Source: Blastomonas sp.
GTDB taxonomy: Bacteria > Pseudomonadota > Alphaproteobacteria > Sphingomonadales > Sphingomonadaceae
Length of the DNA stretch: 64,000 nucleotides
Direction: 5' to 3'
NCBI RefSeq assembly: GCF_030373265.1
Contig: NZ_JAUCZC010000015.1
Coordinates: forward strand, 1-64,000
The notes beneath the pieces are model-generated. The model was given only the letters and a program-made list of their open reading frames with translations, made no database searches and was not told where the DNA came from. Positions within the stretch are counted from its first letter, which is position 1; each line of letters starts with the position of its first letter. The position numbers and the translations under genes are program-made. Of this stretch, positions 7,976 to 17,889 are shown in pieces.

Positions 7976-8851
7976 TCAGGCGGCGGCGAGCAGCCGCCAT
8001 GTTTCGCCGTCGCGCGCCACCAGTCTGCGGTTCTCCAGATCGATCAGATGCGCCAGCACCGAGCGGCCCGCAGCACCGAACAGACGATGGTCAAGGCCCT
8101 TGTACATCAGCGGCACCATATCGGGGATCGCCTGCGGCCCGGCCTCGAGCTGGCGCAGCACCTGGCGCTCGCGCTGCTTGCGGTGGCCCATCATGCCGCG
8201 CACCAATTGCGCGGGGTTTTCGACCGCGGGCCCATGCGCGGGATAATAGACGCGGTCCGAGCGCTCCTGCAATTTGGCAAGGCTCGCCATATAGTCCGCC
8301 ATGTCGCCATCGGGGGGCGAGATCACGCTGGTCGACCAGCCCATCACATGATCGCCGGTGAACAACGCGCCGCTTTCGACCAATGCCAAACACAGATGGT
8401 TGCTGGTGTGGCCGGGGGTGGCCACGGCCTGCAACGTCCAGCCATCGCCCGAGACGCTTTCGCCGTCGGTCAGCACCCGGTCGGGCGCGTACGTCGTGTC
8501 GAAGGCCTCGTCCGAGCGCGGGCCATCGTCGCTGAGTGTCAGCGGCGCGCAGCCGACGATCGATGCGCCGGTGTGCGCCTTGAGTGGCGCGGCGGCGGGA
8601 CTGTGGTCACGGTGGGTGTGGGTGCACATGATCGCGGCAATGCGCGCATCGCCCACGGTGGCGAGGATCGCGGCGATATGGTCGGGGTCGGCCGGACCCG
8701 GATCGATTACCGCGACATCCGCGCCGTTGCCCACGACATAGGTCTGGGTGCCGGTATAGGTGAACGCCGACGGGTTGCCCGCGAGCACGCGGCGCACCAG
8801 TGGTTCGATGGTTTCGGCAAGGCCGGTCGGAAGATCAGCAGGCAGTTCCAT
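7976..8851 (-). CDS. MBL-fold metallo-hydrolase (LACTB2-like)
   Basis: This 291-residue cytoplasmic hydrolase has the metallo-beta-lactamase motif HTHRDHS near residue 78, the DPGP turn, TPGHTSNHLCL with the second metal His, and FTGDHVMGW. After the catalytic domain (to about 215) comes a helical winged-helix-like C-terminal part, as in LACTB2/hydroxyacylglutathione-hydrolase relatives. The substrate cannot be deduced. It lies 77 bp upstream of nadA in the same direction. Confidence 0.85.
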   Translation of the reverse strand: MELPADLPTGLAETIEPLVRRVLAGNPSAFTYTGTQTYVVGNGADVAVIDPGPADPDHIAAILATVGDARIAAIMCTHTHRDHSPAAAPLKAHTGASIVGCAPLTLSDDGPRSDEAFDTTYAPDRVLTDGESVSGDGWTLQAVATPGHTSNHLCLALVESGALFTGDHVMGWSTSVISPPDGDMADYMASLAKLQERSDRVYYPAHGPAVENPAQLVRGMMGHRKQRERQVLRQLEAGPQAIPDMVPLMYKGLDHRLFGAAGRSVLAHLIDLENRRLVARDGETWRLLAAA

Positions 8852-8925
8852 CGCGTCTAAGTGGCATTGATCGGCCCAAAGCGAAAGAGGCAGCGCGATA
8901 TTTGCGCCGCCCCGTCATGGATATG

Positions 8926-10800
8926 TCAACGACGAACGGACGGTTCGGCGGGGGCTGCCGGCGGAGCGGGGGGCTCAGGCACGTATCTCATTTCGCGGCG
9001 CGCCTGTGCCATTTCCTCGCGCAGACCGCGCCGAGCCTCGGCCAGGTCGGCGCGCAGTTCGCGCATGCCTTCGTCCTGGTCGCGCAATGCCTCGGCACGG
9101 TCCTCGTCGCTCAGCCATTTGTTGTTGCGGACTTCGGCGCGGGTGATTTCCATGCTGCGGCGCGCCTCGGCCATTCCCTTTTCGATATTCGCCGAGATTT
9201 CCGCCTCGTTGGGCATCACCTGTCCGCAGGTGACGACCTTGGTGCGAGTCACGTTGCCGTTCCGGGTTTCGGTATGAGTCATGAACGCTGCGGTCTTGGG
9301 CTTGCCGTTGCAATCACTGGTCCGGACGCGCAATTTGTGGCCGTTGCCCATTTCGATCACGTAATTCTCCGGCGAACCGGTGCGCACCACCATCCGTTGC
9401 GCGCGATCCATCGCGTCGGCACGGCTGCGCTCGGCCCGGTCGAAAGCCGCGGCCCTGGCTTCGGTCACGGCCGCCGCGCGGTCTGCCTGTGCCCAGGCGC
9501 GATCGGCCTGTGCCATGGCGCGGTCGCCCTCCGCCATCGCCACATCGCCTTCGGCCATCGCGCGTGAGGCTTCGGCCTCGGCGACCCGGCGCTCGATCTC
9601 CGCACGGCCCGTGGGGCCATCGAGACGCAAGGTGATGTTGTTGTCGCCGCGCCGCACCGTGTAGATATAGACGCCATCCTTGATCACCGGCGTGATCGGA
9701 GCGTCGGGCGCCGCTGGCGCATCTGGCGCCCAGGGAGCCGGCGGCGCATCCGGGGCGGCAGGTGCCAGCGGTGCCTCGGGCGCACCCGCTGCGTCGATCG
9801 GCTGGAGCGCGTAGCTCACCGTGGCGGTCATCGCGAGCGCGGTGACCAGACCACCGCCGACCAAGGTGCCACCAAGCCATTTGCGGGTGCGCGAGGTTTC
9901 GGACTGCTTCATGATCTTCAAACGCTCGACGATCTTGGTCTTGGGGTTGAGCGGGCTGGCGAAGGCAAGCGTGTGGCCGGTCGCTGCCTTGGCGATGGCG
10001 CGCGCATACGCGGTGCGCTCGGCAGCCGAACGACGGCGCAGCACGCGCGCATCGCAGGCGGCTTCCTGGTCGAAGCGGAACGCCCGCCAGGCCATCCAGG
10101 CGACGGGGTTGAACCAGTGCAGCGACAGCATCGCCAGCGCGGCGAAGTTCGCCCACAGATCGCCCGCGCGGTGGTGCGAGCGCTCGTGCGCCAGCGCCAG
10201 TTCGCGTTCCATCGGATTGTATGCCTGGGTAAAGCCGATCGGCAGCGCGATATAGCGCCGCCACAGCCCGAAGGCGAACGGGCCTGCAATCCCGGCGATC
10301 TCGATCACGCGGATCCCATCGATCCGCGACACTTCCACGGCGTCTTCGAGCAACTCGCGCCGGTTCTGCAGATAGGCCGAGAGCTGCGCGATCAGGAAGA
10401 TCGCGGCGCCGCACAGCCACACCGTCACGCCGATCGCAAACCAGTCGGCATCGAGCAGCAACCCGTTGGCAAAACCGGCTTCGGGCAAGGCGTCGAGGGG
10501 GGCCGCCATATCGCCGACCGGCATCGCCATCGCCGCGGCACTGCCGGAATCGGGCACCGAAGGCTCGCTGACCGGCACCTGGATCGTCTGCACCACTGGC
10601 GGCATGAACAGCCGGGCAAGCGGGATCGCCCAGAGCAGATAGGCGATCTCTGCGCCGAAGTGCCGCGCCACCTGTCGCCGCAACACCAGCACCAGTGCCA
10701 TCAAAGCCGCCGTGACGGCGAGCGTCTCGACCAGCCATTGCCCGGTCAGGCCATGCGCAAACTCCGCGAGCCCGTCGCTCGCAAGCCAATCCCCGATCAT
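8926..10800 (-). CDS. BlaR1-like M56 family metallopeptidase with coiled-coil C-terminus
   Basis: This membrane protein of 624 residues has an M56 zinc peptidase core. The HERSH zinc motif is at residues 205-209, between transmembrane helices near 22-40, 120-145 and a last one near 325. In BlaR1/MecR1 the C-terminal sensor binds beta-lactams; here that domain is absent. It is replaced by a Pro/Ala linker (about 345-385), a beta-rich insert, a run of 7-residue repeats of the type MAEGDRA/WAQADRA (about 420-450), and a long charged coiled coil rich in Arg/Glu/Ala that ends in a Pro-rich tail. It overlaps the BlaI-type repressor gene by 4 bp, so the two form a signal-and-cleave pair. The signal is unknown. 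Confidence 0.87.
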   Translation of the reverse strand: MIGDWLASDGLAEFAHGLTGQWLVETLAVTAALMALVLVLRRQVARHFGAEIAYLLWAIPLARLFMPPVVQTIQVPVSEPSVPDSGSAAAMAMPVGDMAAPLDALPEAGFANGLLLDADWFAIGVTVWLCGAAIFLIAQLSAYLQNRRELLEDAVEVSRIDGIRVIEIAGIAGPFAFGLWRRYIALPIGFTQAYNPMERELALAHERSHHRAGDLWANFAALAMLSLHWFNPVAWMAWRAFRFDQEAACDARVLRRRSAAERTAYARAIAKAATGHTLAFASPLNPKTKIVERLKIMKQSETSRTRKWLGGTLVGGGLVTALAMTATVSYALQPIDAAGAPEAPLAPAAPDAPPAPWAPDAPAAPDAPITPVIKDGVYIYTVRRGDNNITLRLDGPTGRAEIERRVAEAEASRAMAEGDVAMAEGDRAMAQADRAWAQADRAAAVTEARAAAFDRAERSRADAMDRAQRMVVRTGSPENYVIEMGNGHKLRVRTSDCNGKPKTAAFMTHTETRNGNVTRTKVVTCGQVMPNEAEISANIEKGMAEARRSMEITRAEVRNNKWLSDEDRAEALRDQDEGMRELRADLAEARRGLREEMAQARREMRYVPEPPAPPAAPAEPSVRR

Positions 10801-11168
10801 GCCTTCAACTCCCCGATCAGCCGTTCGATCTCTGCCAGGTCCTCGGCCGTGAACTTCTGCTGCTCTGCCAGATGCGCAATAAGCGGTGCGGCGCGGCCGC
10901 CGAACAGCCGATCGACCAACCGCCGCGATTCATCGCCGACATAGTCCTCGCGCGCCAGAATGGGGGTGTAGAGATAGCGGCGGCCATCCTGCTGGTAGGA
11001 AACCGCGCCCTTGTTGGCGAGCCGCGACAGCAGGGTCTTGACCGTCTGCAGCGTCCAGTCGCGCGCATCGGCCAAGGCGTCGGCGACGTCGGCCGCCGTC
11101 ATCGGCGAACGCTGCCACAGCACCTCCATCACCGCATGTTCGGCATCGCTGATCCGTTCGGGAGCCAT
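10797..11168 (-). CDS. BlaI/MecI/CopY family transcriptional repressor
   Basis: This is a 123-residue winged-helix repressor. The segments ISDAEHAVMEVLWQ and WTLQTVKTLLSRLANKG are the family signature, followed by the dimerisation helices. Family members are cleaved by the paired M56 protease when a signal is sensed. It overlaps the M56 gene by 4 bp, and two operator-like palindromes lie upstream at 11198-11228. Regulation of its own operon is very likely. Confidence 0.92.
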   Translation of the reverse strand: MAPERISDAEHAVMEVLWQRSPMTAADVADALADARDWTLQTVKTLLSRLANKGAVSYQQDGRRYLYTPILAREDYVGDESRRLVDRLFGGRAAPLIAHLAEQQKFTAEDLAEIERLIGELKA

Positions 11169-11197
11169 TCGATCGCATTCCTCGCTTCAATTCCGAC

Positions 11198-11228
11198 TAC
11201 GGACGTAATCGATTCGACTACGGATGTA
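11198..11228. promoter_or_regulatory. Tandem BlaI-type operators, TACGGACGTA and TACGGATGTA
   Basis: Two palindromes of the form TAC-N4-GTA lie at 11198-11207 and 11219-11228, 21 bp apart, i.e. about two helical turns on the same face. They lie 30-60 bp upstream of the repressor start. BlaI/MecI operators have the core TACA-N2-TGTA, so these are close variants. The first site extends to an 18-bp dyad CGACTACGGACGTAATCG. Confidence 0.75.
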
Positions 11229-11341
11229 AACGGCCAACTTGAATGCGTGATGGAAATTGTGCACGGTATCGCGGCAGGCTGCCGACATGGGTGGTGAGAA
11301 AACGGTCAGGCGCGGCCATGGGGGAATACTCCAGCAAGAAA

Positions 11342-12220
11342 TCAGTCGTTTACGGCGTCCGGGACCGGCAGCAGCGGGCGGGCGAGAAAGGCGGACACGG
11401 CCGTGTTATAGGCCGGCGCATGCGAGAGGTTGCACAGATGCCCGGCGCCACGCACGAACCGCGCCTGCCCGAGCGGCGCGGTGCGGGCCAACGTCTGGGT
11501 GACCGAGCGGCGCCATGGAGTGTCTTCGTCGCCGGTGATCGCGAGCACCGGCATGGTGAGACCCGCGACGCTGTCGAGCCGCGCCGACGGCCCCGCGGGG
11601 CCCGCCAGCAGGTCGCGGCCGTCATAATCGGCCAGCATCGCCGCGCCGATCTCAGCCGCCTTGCCCGACAGCCCGGCCATCAGCGCGTGCCCTGACCAAT
11701 GGCGCTTCATCGAATCGAGCGCGCCCAGCCGCACGAGGTCGGCATAATCGGCGAGCGGGATGTTGTCGGATGCATTGGAATGATCGGGGAGGCCCGCAAT
11801 CGAGATACCCTGCAGCACCAAAGAGGCGACGCGCGCGCGGTGCTGCTGCGCAAACGCGATGGCTGTGGCACCGGCCTGCGACATGCCGACGAGATGGAAG
11901 CGGGCAAGGCCAAGCCGGTCGGCCAGCCGCGCCAGATCATCGACCTCGCGCAACCGGTCTGCCGGCGCGGTGGACTGGCCGAAACCACGCCGATCGAGTG
12001 CGATCAGCGTAAAGCGGCTGGCAAGCGCGCGCGCCTGCAAGGTCCACATCCGCCGGTCGAGCGTCCAGCCGTGGAGCAGCACGACCGCAGGCCCGCTGCC
12101 GATCTGCTCGACCGCCAGATGCCCGTCGCCAACATCGAGCCAGAAGGTTTCGCCATCCAGTCGCGCGTCGGGAGGAGTCATGGTGTGTGCGCAGCCCAGC
12201 GTGCCAACCGGGCCCGCCAT
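11342..12220 (-). CDS. Alpha/beta-fold hydrolase
   Basis: This hydrolase of about 280 residues has the oxyanion segment VVLLHGWTLD, a nucleophile elbow GMSQAG, an acid in ITGDEDTPW and the catalytic His in GAGHLCN. It resembles 3-oxoadipate enol-lactonase-like esterases, but the substrate is not known. The start is uncertain: 12220 (3 bp after the VOC gene) or 12181 (MTPPDARL). The close spacing to the VOC gene suggests one transcript. Confidence 0.88.
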   Translation of the reverse strand: MAGPVGTLGCAHTMTPPDARLDGETFWLDVGDGHLAVEQIGSGPAVVLLHGWTLDRRMWTLQARALASRFTLIALDRRGFGQSTAPADRLREVDDLARLADRLGLARFHLVGMSQAGATAIAFAQQHRARVASLVLQGISIAGLPDHSNASDNIPLADYADLVRLGALDSMKRHWSGHALMAGLSGKAAEIGAAMLADYDGRDLLAGPAGPSARLDSVAGLTMPVLAITGDEDTPWRRSVTQTLARTAPLGQARFVRGAGHLCNLSHAPAYNTAVSAFLARPLLPVPDAVND

Positions 12221-12223
12221 CGA

Positions 12224-12766
12224 TCAGGCCGCTTCTGCGGCGCGGAACGGGTTGTTGTTGCTGTGATCGCCCGCCAGCCAGCGCGCGAGCTCGGCGCGGG
12301 CCTTGGCGCGCGTGTCCGCCTCGATGTCGAGCGCCTCGGGCGCATCGCAGGTGAACTCGATGATCATGCCGTTGGGGTCCTTGACGTAGACCGACCGGCA
12401 ATAGCCATGCTCGAGGATGTAGGTCCGCGGCTCTTCGATCCCGGCAGCGGCGATCCGGCGCTCGAGCTCGGCCTGCGCGTCGTGATCGACATGCAGCGCG
12501 ATGTGGTGGAACGGCGATTCGGGGATCGGCGGGCTGAACTCGGCCTGGTCGTCCTCATTGGCGAACTGGAAGAACGCGAGCGCGCTGCCGTCCTTCATCG
12601 CGAAGAAGCAGTGGCAATAAGTGCGCTCCTTGCCGAACAATTCGTCCTTCTCGCAATAGGTTGCGACCAGAGGAAAGCCGAGCACGTCCTCGTAGAACGC
12701 GCGCGTCGCTTCAAGGTCGCGGGTGGTATAGGCGGTGTGGTGCAAACGGTTGACGAGTACGGTCAT
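12224..12766 (-). CDS. VOC (glyoxalase/dioxygenase fold) family protein
   Basis: This protein has the vicinal-oxygen-chelate fold. The first module begins NRLHHTAYTTRDLEATRAFY, the second contains FHHIALHVD, and the C-terminal metal ligand is in GMIIEFT. The conserved His/His/Glu set suggests a working metal site. A strong ribosome site, AAGGAGG, directs the start to 12766 rather than the upstream Met. The substrate is unknown; a ring-cleaving dioxygenase or glyoxalase-type lyase are possible. A WrbA-type flavoprotein gene is the upstream neighbour, so a detoxification role is plausible. Confidence 0.85.
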   Translation of the reverse strand: MTVLVNRLHHTAYTTRDLEATRAFYEDVLGFPLVATYCEKDELFGKERTYCHCFFAMKDGSALAFFQFANEDDQAEFSPPIPESPFHHIALHVDHDAQAELERRIAAAGIEEPRTYILEHGYCRSVYVKDPNGMIIEFTCDAPEALDIEADTRAKARAELARWLAGDHSNNNPFRAAEAA

Positions 12767-12800
12767 CGCATCCTCCTTAGGTGTCCACAAAAACCGGCGG

Positions 12801-13403
12801 TCAGGCGGTCAGCTTGAGCGTGATTTTCGCGACATGCTCGCCCTGGAAACGCGCGCCTGCAAGCTCATTTTCGGACGGCATCCGCGAACCGTCGCCGCCC
12901 GCGATCGTGCTCGCGCCATAGGGCGTGCCGCCGCTGATCTCGGTCATGATGGTGTTGCCGGCAAAGCTGTAGGGCAGGCCGATGACGATCATGCCATGGT
13001 GCAGCAAGGTCGTGTGGAACGAGGTGATCGTGGTCTCCTGCCCGCCATGCTGGCTGGCGGTCGAGACGAACACGCTGCCCGGCTTGCCGACCAGCGCGCC
13101 CCTGGCCCACAGGCCGCCGGTCTGGTCGAGGAAGTTGCGCATCTGCGCGGCCATGTTGCCGAAGCGGGTGGGCGTGCCGAAGATGATCGCGTCATAATCG
13201 GCAAGCTCGTCGGGGCTGGCAAAGGGCGCGGCCTGATCGAGCTTCATGTGCGCGGCGGCTGCGACCTCGTCCGAGACCAGTTCGGGCACCCGCTTGACCA
13301 CCGCCTCGCAGCCATCGACCGCATTGACGCCATCGGCGACGGCATTCGCCATCACCTCGGTGTGACCATAGCCCGAATAATAAAGGATGAGGATGCGTGC
13401 CAC
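12801..13403 (-). CDS. wrbA: NAD(P)H:quinone oxidoreductase, WrbA type
   Basis: This 200-residue flavodoxin-like protein reduces quinones by two electrons using FMN. It shows the FMN phosphate loop YYSGYGHTE, the [10 protein letters not shown] loop, [25 protein letters not shown] and a closing helix, as in E. coli WrbA, and the length agrees. It lies 35 bp upstream of the VOC gene, in the same direction. Confidence 0.93.
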   Translation of the reverse strand: MARILILYYSGYGHTEVMANAVADGVNAVDGCEAVVKRVPELVSDEVAAAAHMKLDQAAPFASPDELADYDAIIFGTPTRFGNMAAQMRNFLDQTGGLWARGALVGKPGSVFVSTASQHGGQETTITSFHTTLLHHGMIVIGLPYSFAGNTIMTEISGGTPYGASTIAGGDGSRMPSENELAGARFQGEHVAKITLKLTA

Positions 13404-13429
13404 TGGTGGTTTTCCCGTTATCGTGAGGA

Positions 13430-15625
13430 TCAGAACTTGTAGAGCGCCTCGAGCCCGAAGACGCGCGGGCGGCCCTTGAACACGAAGCCGCCGGGCGAGA
13501 ACTCGGCATTGTAGCGCTCGTTGAACAGGTTGTCGGCAAAGCCGGTCAACGACCAGGCGCCGCCATCGAGTGTCAGCCGCGCGTTGACCAGATCGACCGG
13601 ACGCCGCACGGTCGAGTTGGGCACGTCGAACCAGGTCTTGCCGGTGCGGTTGTAATCGACCCGGATGCGGCCCTTGAGGTCGCTGTCGCCCAGATTGGTC
13701 TCGTACTGGGTGCCCAGGTTGATCGTGTAGCGCGAGATGAACGGCGCTTCGTTGCCGATCACGGTGGGATCCGGAAACTCCTTGATCTCGCTATAGGTCA
13801 CCCCGAGACCGAAATTGATATCCCAGCCCTGGGTTGGACGCAGCGTGCCGTCGATCTCGAAGCCCTGCAGCCGGACCTCGGGGACATTGCCCAGGTTCTG
13901 GGTGGAGTTGGCGGCGAGGAAGACGAAGAAATAGCCGTTTTCAGACTTGGTGGTGTAGGCGCTGGCGTTGAGCGTCAGCATCCGGTCGAACAGGGTCGCT
14001 TTCACGCCCAGCTCGAAGGTATCGGCGACTTCGGCCTCGTAGATATCCGCCACACCGACCACGCCGGTGCCCGCAGCCACCGCGCCGACCCCGGTCTGGT
14101 TGAACCCGCCCGAGCGGAAGCCGCGCGCATAGCCACCATAGATCGTGACATTCTCGACCGGCTTGTAGGTCAATGTGACCTTGGGCTGCCATTCGTCGAA
14201 GGTTTCGCGGCGGACCTCGCCGGGGGTTCCGGTGGGGAAGCCGGGGACGACCGGGATGAACGCCAGCGGGGTCAGGGTGCGGTTGCGCCTGCGGTCCTTG
14301 TCGTAGCGCAGCGAGGCATCGACGCGGAAGGCATCGGAGAACTTGTAGCCAAGGTTCACATAGCCCGCCCAGGCGAAGTTGTTCTGCGAGTCCGCCAGGA
14401 AGGTCGCCTGCGGGTTGAGCGGGTTGGTGCTCGGCGTGCGGAACACGGGGAATACACCGTTACCGGTATCGACCATGTTGCCGGTCGAGATATAGCGGTT
14501 GGTGTCGATGAAATAGCCGCCCACGGTCCATTCGAACGCCTGGCCATCGGGCGACTGGATGCGCAGATCCTGGCTGATCGCCTCGACATCGAGGAACTGG
14601 CTCTGGTTGAGATCAAAGCCGAGGATCTGGAAGAACAAGGATTGCTGGATCGGCAGGAAGTCGAAGGCATCGCCGGTGAGAATTTCGGTCAGGGTGTCGT
14701 ACGAGGTGACCGAGGTGATCTTGCCCCAGTCGGCCTCGTAGTCGATCTTGGCCGAGACGTTGTAGATGTCGCGGTCGTTCTGCCCGGCGTTGTTGACCCG
14801 CACCGGCAGGCTGGTGTCGTTCACATCGGCGACGATGTTGTAATACAGCGCCTGGGTGCGCAGCAACGACATCGATGCGCGCAGATCGACGGTCAGTTGA
14901 TCGGTCGGGGTCCACAGCAATTTGCCGCGCAGCGAGATATCCTCGAGCGGGTCGGCGTCTTCGCCGAGGAAGGTGTTGGGGATATAGCCGTTGGTGTCGC
15001 GGTACGATCCCGACAGGCGGAACTTGAGCGTATCGCTGATCGGCCCCGAAACCCCGGCGCGCAGCGTGTAGCCAAAGCCGTTGTCGATCCCGGCGAACAC
15101 CCGCCCCTCGAACTGGTCGCTGGGCTGCTTGGTGTTGATGATGATCGCGCCGCCGATGGCGTTGCGTCCATAGAGGCCGCCCTGGGGGCCCTTGAGAATT
15201 TCGATCTGCTCGATATCGAACAGTTCCTGGCTGAACTGCGCGGCGTTGACCTGCTGCACGCCGTCAACGACCACCGCGACCGACGGCTCGGAGTTGCGGT
15301 TCTGGGTGATGCCGCGGATGATGACGAAGGCGTTGCCCGCGTTCTGGGTTTCGATCAGCTGGACGTTCGAGGTCAGGCCGATGAAGTCCGCCGCCTTGTC
15401 GATCCCGGCGTTCTCGATCGATTCAGCATTGAACACCGTGATCGCGGCGGGCGTATCCTGCAGGTTGGTGTCGCGGCGCAGCGCGGTGACGACGATCTCG
15501 CCGGGGGCCACCTCGTCGCCGGCGGCAGCCTGATCTTGCGCGAAAGCGGGTGTTGCACATGCCAGCGCCAGCGCCGACGTCGATCCTGCCAGAAGCACCT
15601 TGTTCCAAATCGCGGACATACGCAC
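13430..15625 (-). CDS. TonB-dependent outer membrane receptor
   Basis: This is a 731-residue TonB-dependent receptor. The signal peptide ends near ATPAFAQDQ, a TonB box EIVVTA follows, then the plug domain ([12 protein letters not shown]..., [29 protein letters not shown]) and a 22-strand barrel ending in the terminal aromatic ...EALYKF. It belongs to the large sphingomonad receptor family whose substrates are often organic molecules rather than siderophores. GTG 15625 is well spaced from GAGGGG; ATG 15619 is the alternative. The promoter region carries the same operator pair as the CoA-transferase promoter, so its substrate is probably fed into that pathway. Confidence 0.94.
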   Translation of the reverse strand: MRMSAIWNKVLLAGSTSALALACATPAFAQDQAAAGDEVAPGEIVVTALRRDTNLQDTPAAITVFNAESIENAGIDKAADFIGLTSNVQLIETQNAGNAFVIIRGITQNRNSEPSVAVVVDGVQQVNAAQFSQELFDIEQIEILKGPQGGLYGRNAIGGAIIINTKQPSDQFEGRVFAGIDNGFGYTLRAGVSGPISDTLKFRLSGSYRDTNGYIPNTFLGEDADPLEDISLRGKLLWTPTDQLTVDLRASMSLLRTQALYYNIVADVNDTSLPVRVNNAGQNDRDIYNVSAKIDYEADWGKITSVTSYDTLTEILTGDAFDFLPIQQSLFFQILGFDLNQSQFLDVEAISQDLRIQSPDGQAFEWTVGGYFIDTNRYISTGNMVDTGNGVFPVFRTPSTNPLNPQATFLADSQNNFAWAGYVNLGYKFSDAFRVDASLRYDKDRRRNRTLTPLAFIPVVPGFPTGTPGEVRRETFDEWQPKVTLTYKPVENVTIYGGYARGFRSGGFNQTGVGAVAAGTGVVGVADIYEAEVADTFELGVKATLFDRMLTLNASAYTTKSENGYFFVFLAANSTQNLGNVPEVRLQGFEIDGTLRPTQGWDINFGLGVTYSEIKEFPDPTVIGNEAPFISRYTINLGTQYETNLGDSDLKGRIRVDYNRTGKTWFDVPNSTVRRPVDLVNARLTLDGGAWSLTGFADNLFNERYNAEFSPGGFVFKGRPRVFGLEALYKF

Positions 15626-15713
15626 CAGATCCCCTCATCCTGTGATGTCCCGCCACGGTCATTGCCGAGGCCCTTGAAGGCTTTGCATGCGGGTTGTCGC
15701 CTGAGGTAAATTG

Positions 15714-15745
15714 TTCGTATTACGAAGTCAAGTTCGATATGCGAA
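15714..15745. promoter_or_regulatory. Paired TTCG-N5-CGAA operators before the TonB receptor gene
   Basis: TTCGTATTACGAA (15714-15726) and TTCGATATGCGAA (15733-15745) start 19 bp apart. They lie about 90-120 bp upstream of the receptor start. A weaker third site, TCCGCTGTGCGAA, starts at 15753. The same pair with the same 19-bp spacing occurs at 17890-17921. The nearby IclR protein is the obvious candidate to bind. Confidence 0.75.
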
Positions 15746-15829
15746 GTTCTAATCCGCTGTGCGAATAGGGCAGCAGGGCGTATCGCGCCGCAGCCTGGCG
15801 ACGGCATCGCAGCATCGATGTTGAGGCTA

Positions 15830-16711
15830 TCAGTGGGTTTGAAGCGAATGCATCAGCGTCGGCCAGCGCTGCAAGGCGCTGCCGATTTCGGCCGAGGCTT
15901 CGCGCAGCATCGGCAACCGGGTGCGGACCAGTTCGTCCTGCGAAATCCGGGTGGTCGAGGTCGAACAGTTGATCGAGGCGATCGCATTGCGAGCCGCATC
16001 AAACACCGGCACCGCAACCGAAACGATACCATAATCGAGCTCGTCGAGCGCCGAATCATAGCCGGTCTCGCGCGCCCCCTGCAGCCGCTGCTCCAGCGCA
16101 TCGGCGCTGATTACGGTGCGTTCGGTGAAGCGCTGCAGGCTGGCGCTCGCCATATAGTGTGCGATCACCTGCGCGGGCTGGAACGCCAGCAGCACCTTGC
16201 CCAGCGACGTCGCGTGCACCGGAAAGCGGGTGCCCACCGTGGCACCCAACCGGATCCGCCGGTTGGTCGAGACATGCGCGACATAGAGGATATCGCTGCC
16301 CGACAGCACCGCCATCGACGCGCTGTCGCCGGTATCGTCGCGCAGTTTCTGCAGCGGTGGCAGGATGACCTGGTCGACATTCATCGACGACAGATACGCC
16401 GTGCCGAAGGAGAGAACCTCGGGCCGCAGCAGGAACTTGCGCCCGAACTGCGCGACATAGCCCAATTGCACCAGCGTATTGAGGCAGCGGCGGGCGACAG
16501 CGGGGCTCAAGCCCGTGACCTGCGCCACCTCGCTCAATTGCATTTCGGGGTGCGTCGCATCGAACGCGCGCAGCACCTTCAAGCCTCGTTCGAGGGTCGA
16601 TAGATACTCGCTGTCCTTCTCGGGTTTGGGTGCACCGTCCATCATTGCACCGCTAGCCGCTGGGGCGGGTGCAAGCAAGGCGATGCTGTCCGCAGCGGTC
16701 AGCGGTGTCAC
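15830..16711 (-). CDS. IclR family transcriptional regulator
   Basis: This protein has a winged-helix N-terminus (YLSTLERGLKVLRAFD..., LSEVAQVTGLSPAVARRCLNTL) and an IclR effector-binding domain (ATSLGKVLLAFQP, YDSALDELDYGIVSVAVPVFD, ISQDELVRTRLPMLREA). It is close in form to the PcaR/PobR subgroup that controls aromatic-acid genes. The frame overlaps the CoA-transferase gene by 4 bp with a GTG start at 16711; a start at MMDGAPKPEK (about 16645) is also possible. It probably controls its own operon and the receptor through the TTCG-N5-CGAA sites. Confidence 0.92.
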   Translation of the reverse strand: MTPLTAADSIALLAPAPAASGAMMDGAPKPEKDSEYLSTLERGLKVLRAFDATHPEMQLSEVAQVTGLSPAVARRCLNTLVQLGYVAQFGRKFLLRPEVLSFGTAYLSSMNVDQVILPPLQKLRDDTGDSASMAVLSGSDILYVAHVSTNRRIRLGATVGTRFPVHATSLGKVLLAFQPAQVIAHYMASASLQRFTERTVISADALEQRLQGARETGYDSALDELDYGIVSVAVPVFDAARNAIASINCSTSTTRISQDELVRTRLPMLREASAEIGSALQRWPTLMHSLQTH

Positions 16712-17856
16712 TCGGCAGCAGCGGTTGCGGCGGCCACGCCCAGAATCTCTTCATTGTGCTGGCCGAGCACCGGCGGCGCGGTGACCTGGGTCGAGCGCTC
16801 GCCATCGAAGCTCAGCGGCGAGCGGATGGTGCGGAACCGGCCATGCGGACCATCGGGGTCCTCGATGGTGAGCCCCAGATGCTGCGCCTGCGGGGTCTCG
16901 ATGACCTCGGGCGCGCTGTAGACCGGCGAATGCGGCACTTCGAGCTGCTCGAGCGTGGCGCACCAGTCGGCTCGCGCCCGCGCGGCGAACAGCGGCGCGA
17001 GGAAGGCTGCCACCTTTTCGTAATTTGCGATCCGTGCCTCGCGGCTGGCGAACTCGGGGCGCTGCAGCATGTCGGGCTGGCCGACCGCGGTCGCAAGGTT
17101 CTCCCAGAACTTGGGCGGCGAGGACATATGCAGCGCCAGCCAGTCGCCGCCGGCGCACTGGAAGACATAGGATTGCGAGACATTGGGCCGGCTGTACGGG
17201 CCCATCACCTGATCATCCGAGAAATAATGGGTGAAATCGTCGAGATTGAAATGCGTCATCGCCTCGAACATCGAGACCTCGACCAGCCGGCCCTTGCCGG
17301 TGGTCTCGCGCTCGTGCAGCGCAGCGAGTACGCCGTACGCGCCGTAAAAGCCGGTGATCGCATCGGCGAGCGCGGGGCCCACCACGCGGGGGTTTTCAGG
17401 ATTGACCAGCAGCCGCAAAAAGCCGCTGGCCGCCTGCGCCACGGTATCGAAGGCGGGGCGGTCGCGATCGGGCCCGGTCGCGCCGAACCCCGAGATCGAG
17501 AGGTAGATCAGCCGCGGGTTGATGGCGCGCAGCCGCTCGGGGTCGACATTGATCTTGTCGGCGACCCCGGGGCGGAAGTTCTGGATGAAGACATCGGCCT
17601 TGGCGACCAGCCGGTCGAACGCTTCGAGATCCGCGCCGCCGCGCGTATCGAGCGTGATCGAGCGCTTGTTGCGGTTGTAGGTCTGGAAATGCGGGCTGTA
17701 GAGGCCACCACGAAACGCCCGGAACGGGTCGCCGCCATCGGGCCGCTCGACCTTGATGACATCCGCGCCCAGATCGGCGAGCATCATGCCTGCAGCAGGT
17801 CCGGTGATGAACGTGCCCATTTCGAGCACGGTGACATTGGCAAGCGGCTTGGCCAT
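16708..17856 (-). CDS. CaiB/BaiF (family III) CoA-transferase
   Basis: This 382-residue enzyme moves CoA between organic acids without ping-pong release. It shows the N-terminal VLEMGTFITGPAAGMMLADLGADVIKVERP, NRNKRSITLD, FIQNFRPG, the LSISGFGATGPDRDRPAFD block with the catalytic Asp, and the C-terminal LGQHNEEIL. The start at 17856 is preceded by AGGGAG. The acid is unknown. The gene is divergent from the citryl-CoA-lyase-like gene, and the gap carries two operators, so an activate-then-cleave route is likely. Confidence 0.92.
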   Translation of the reverse strand: MAKPLANVTVLEMGTFITGPAAGMMLADLGADVIKVERPDGGDPFRAFRGGLYSPHFQTYNRNKRSITLDTRGGADLEAFDRLVAKADVFIQNFRPGVADKINVDPERLRAINPRLIYLSISGFGATGPDRDRPAFDTVAQAASGFLRLLVNPENPRVVGPALADAITGFYGAYGVLAALHERETTGKGRLVEVSMFEAMTHFNLDDFTHYFSDDQVMGPYSRPNVSQSYVFQCAGGDWLALHMSSPPKFWENLATAVGQPDMLQRPEFASREARIANYEKVAAFLAPLFAARARADWCATLEQLEVPHSPVYSAPEVIETPQAQHLGLTIEDPDGPHGRFRTIRSPLSFDGERSTQVTAPPVLGQHNEEILGVAAATAAAE

Positions 17857-17889
17857 ATTGACATCTCCCTGACACCCACCCATAGAAAA

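Noticed and set aside
8926-11168. Beta-lactam resistance regulator pair
   Set aside because: The M56 protein has no penicillin-binding sensor domain and no beta-lactamase gene is adjacent.
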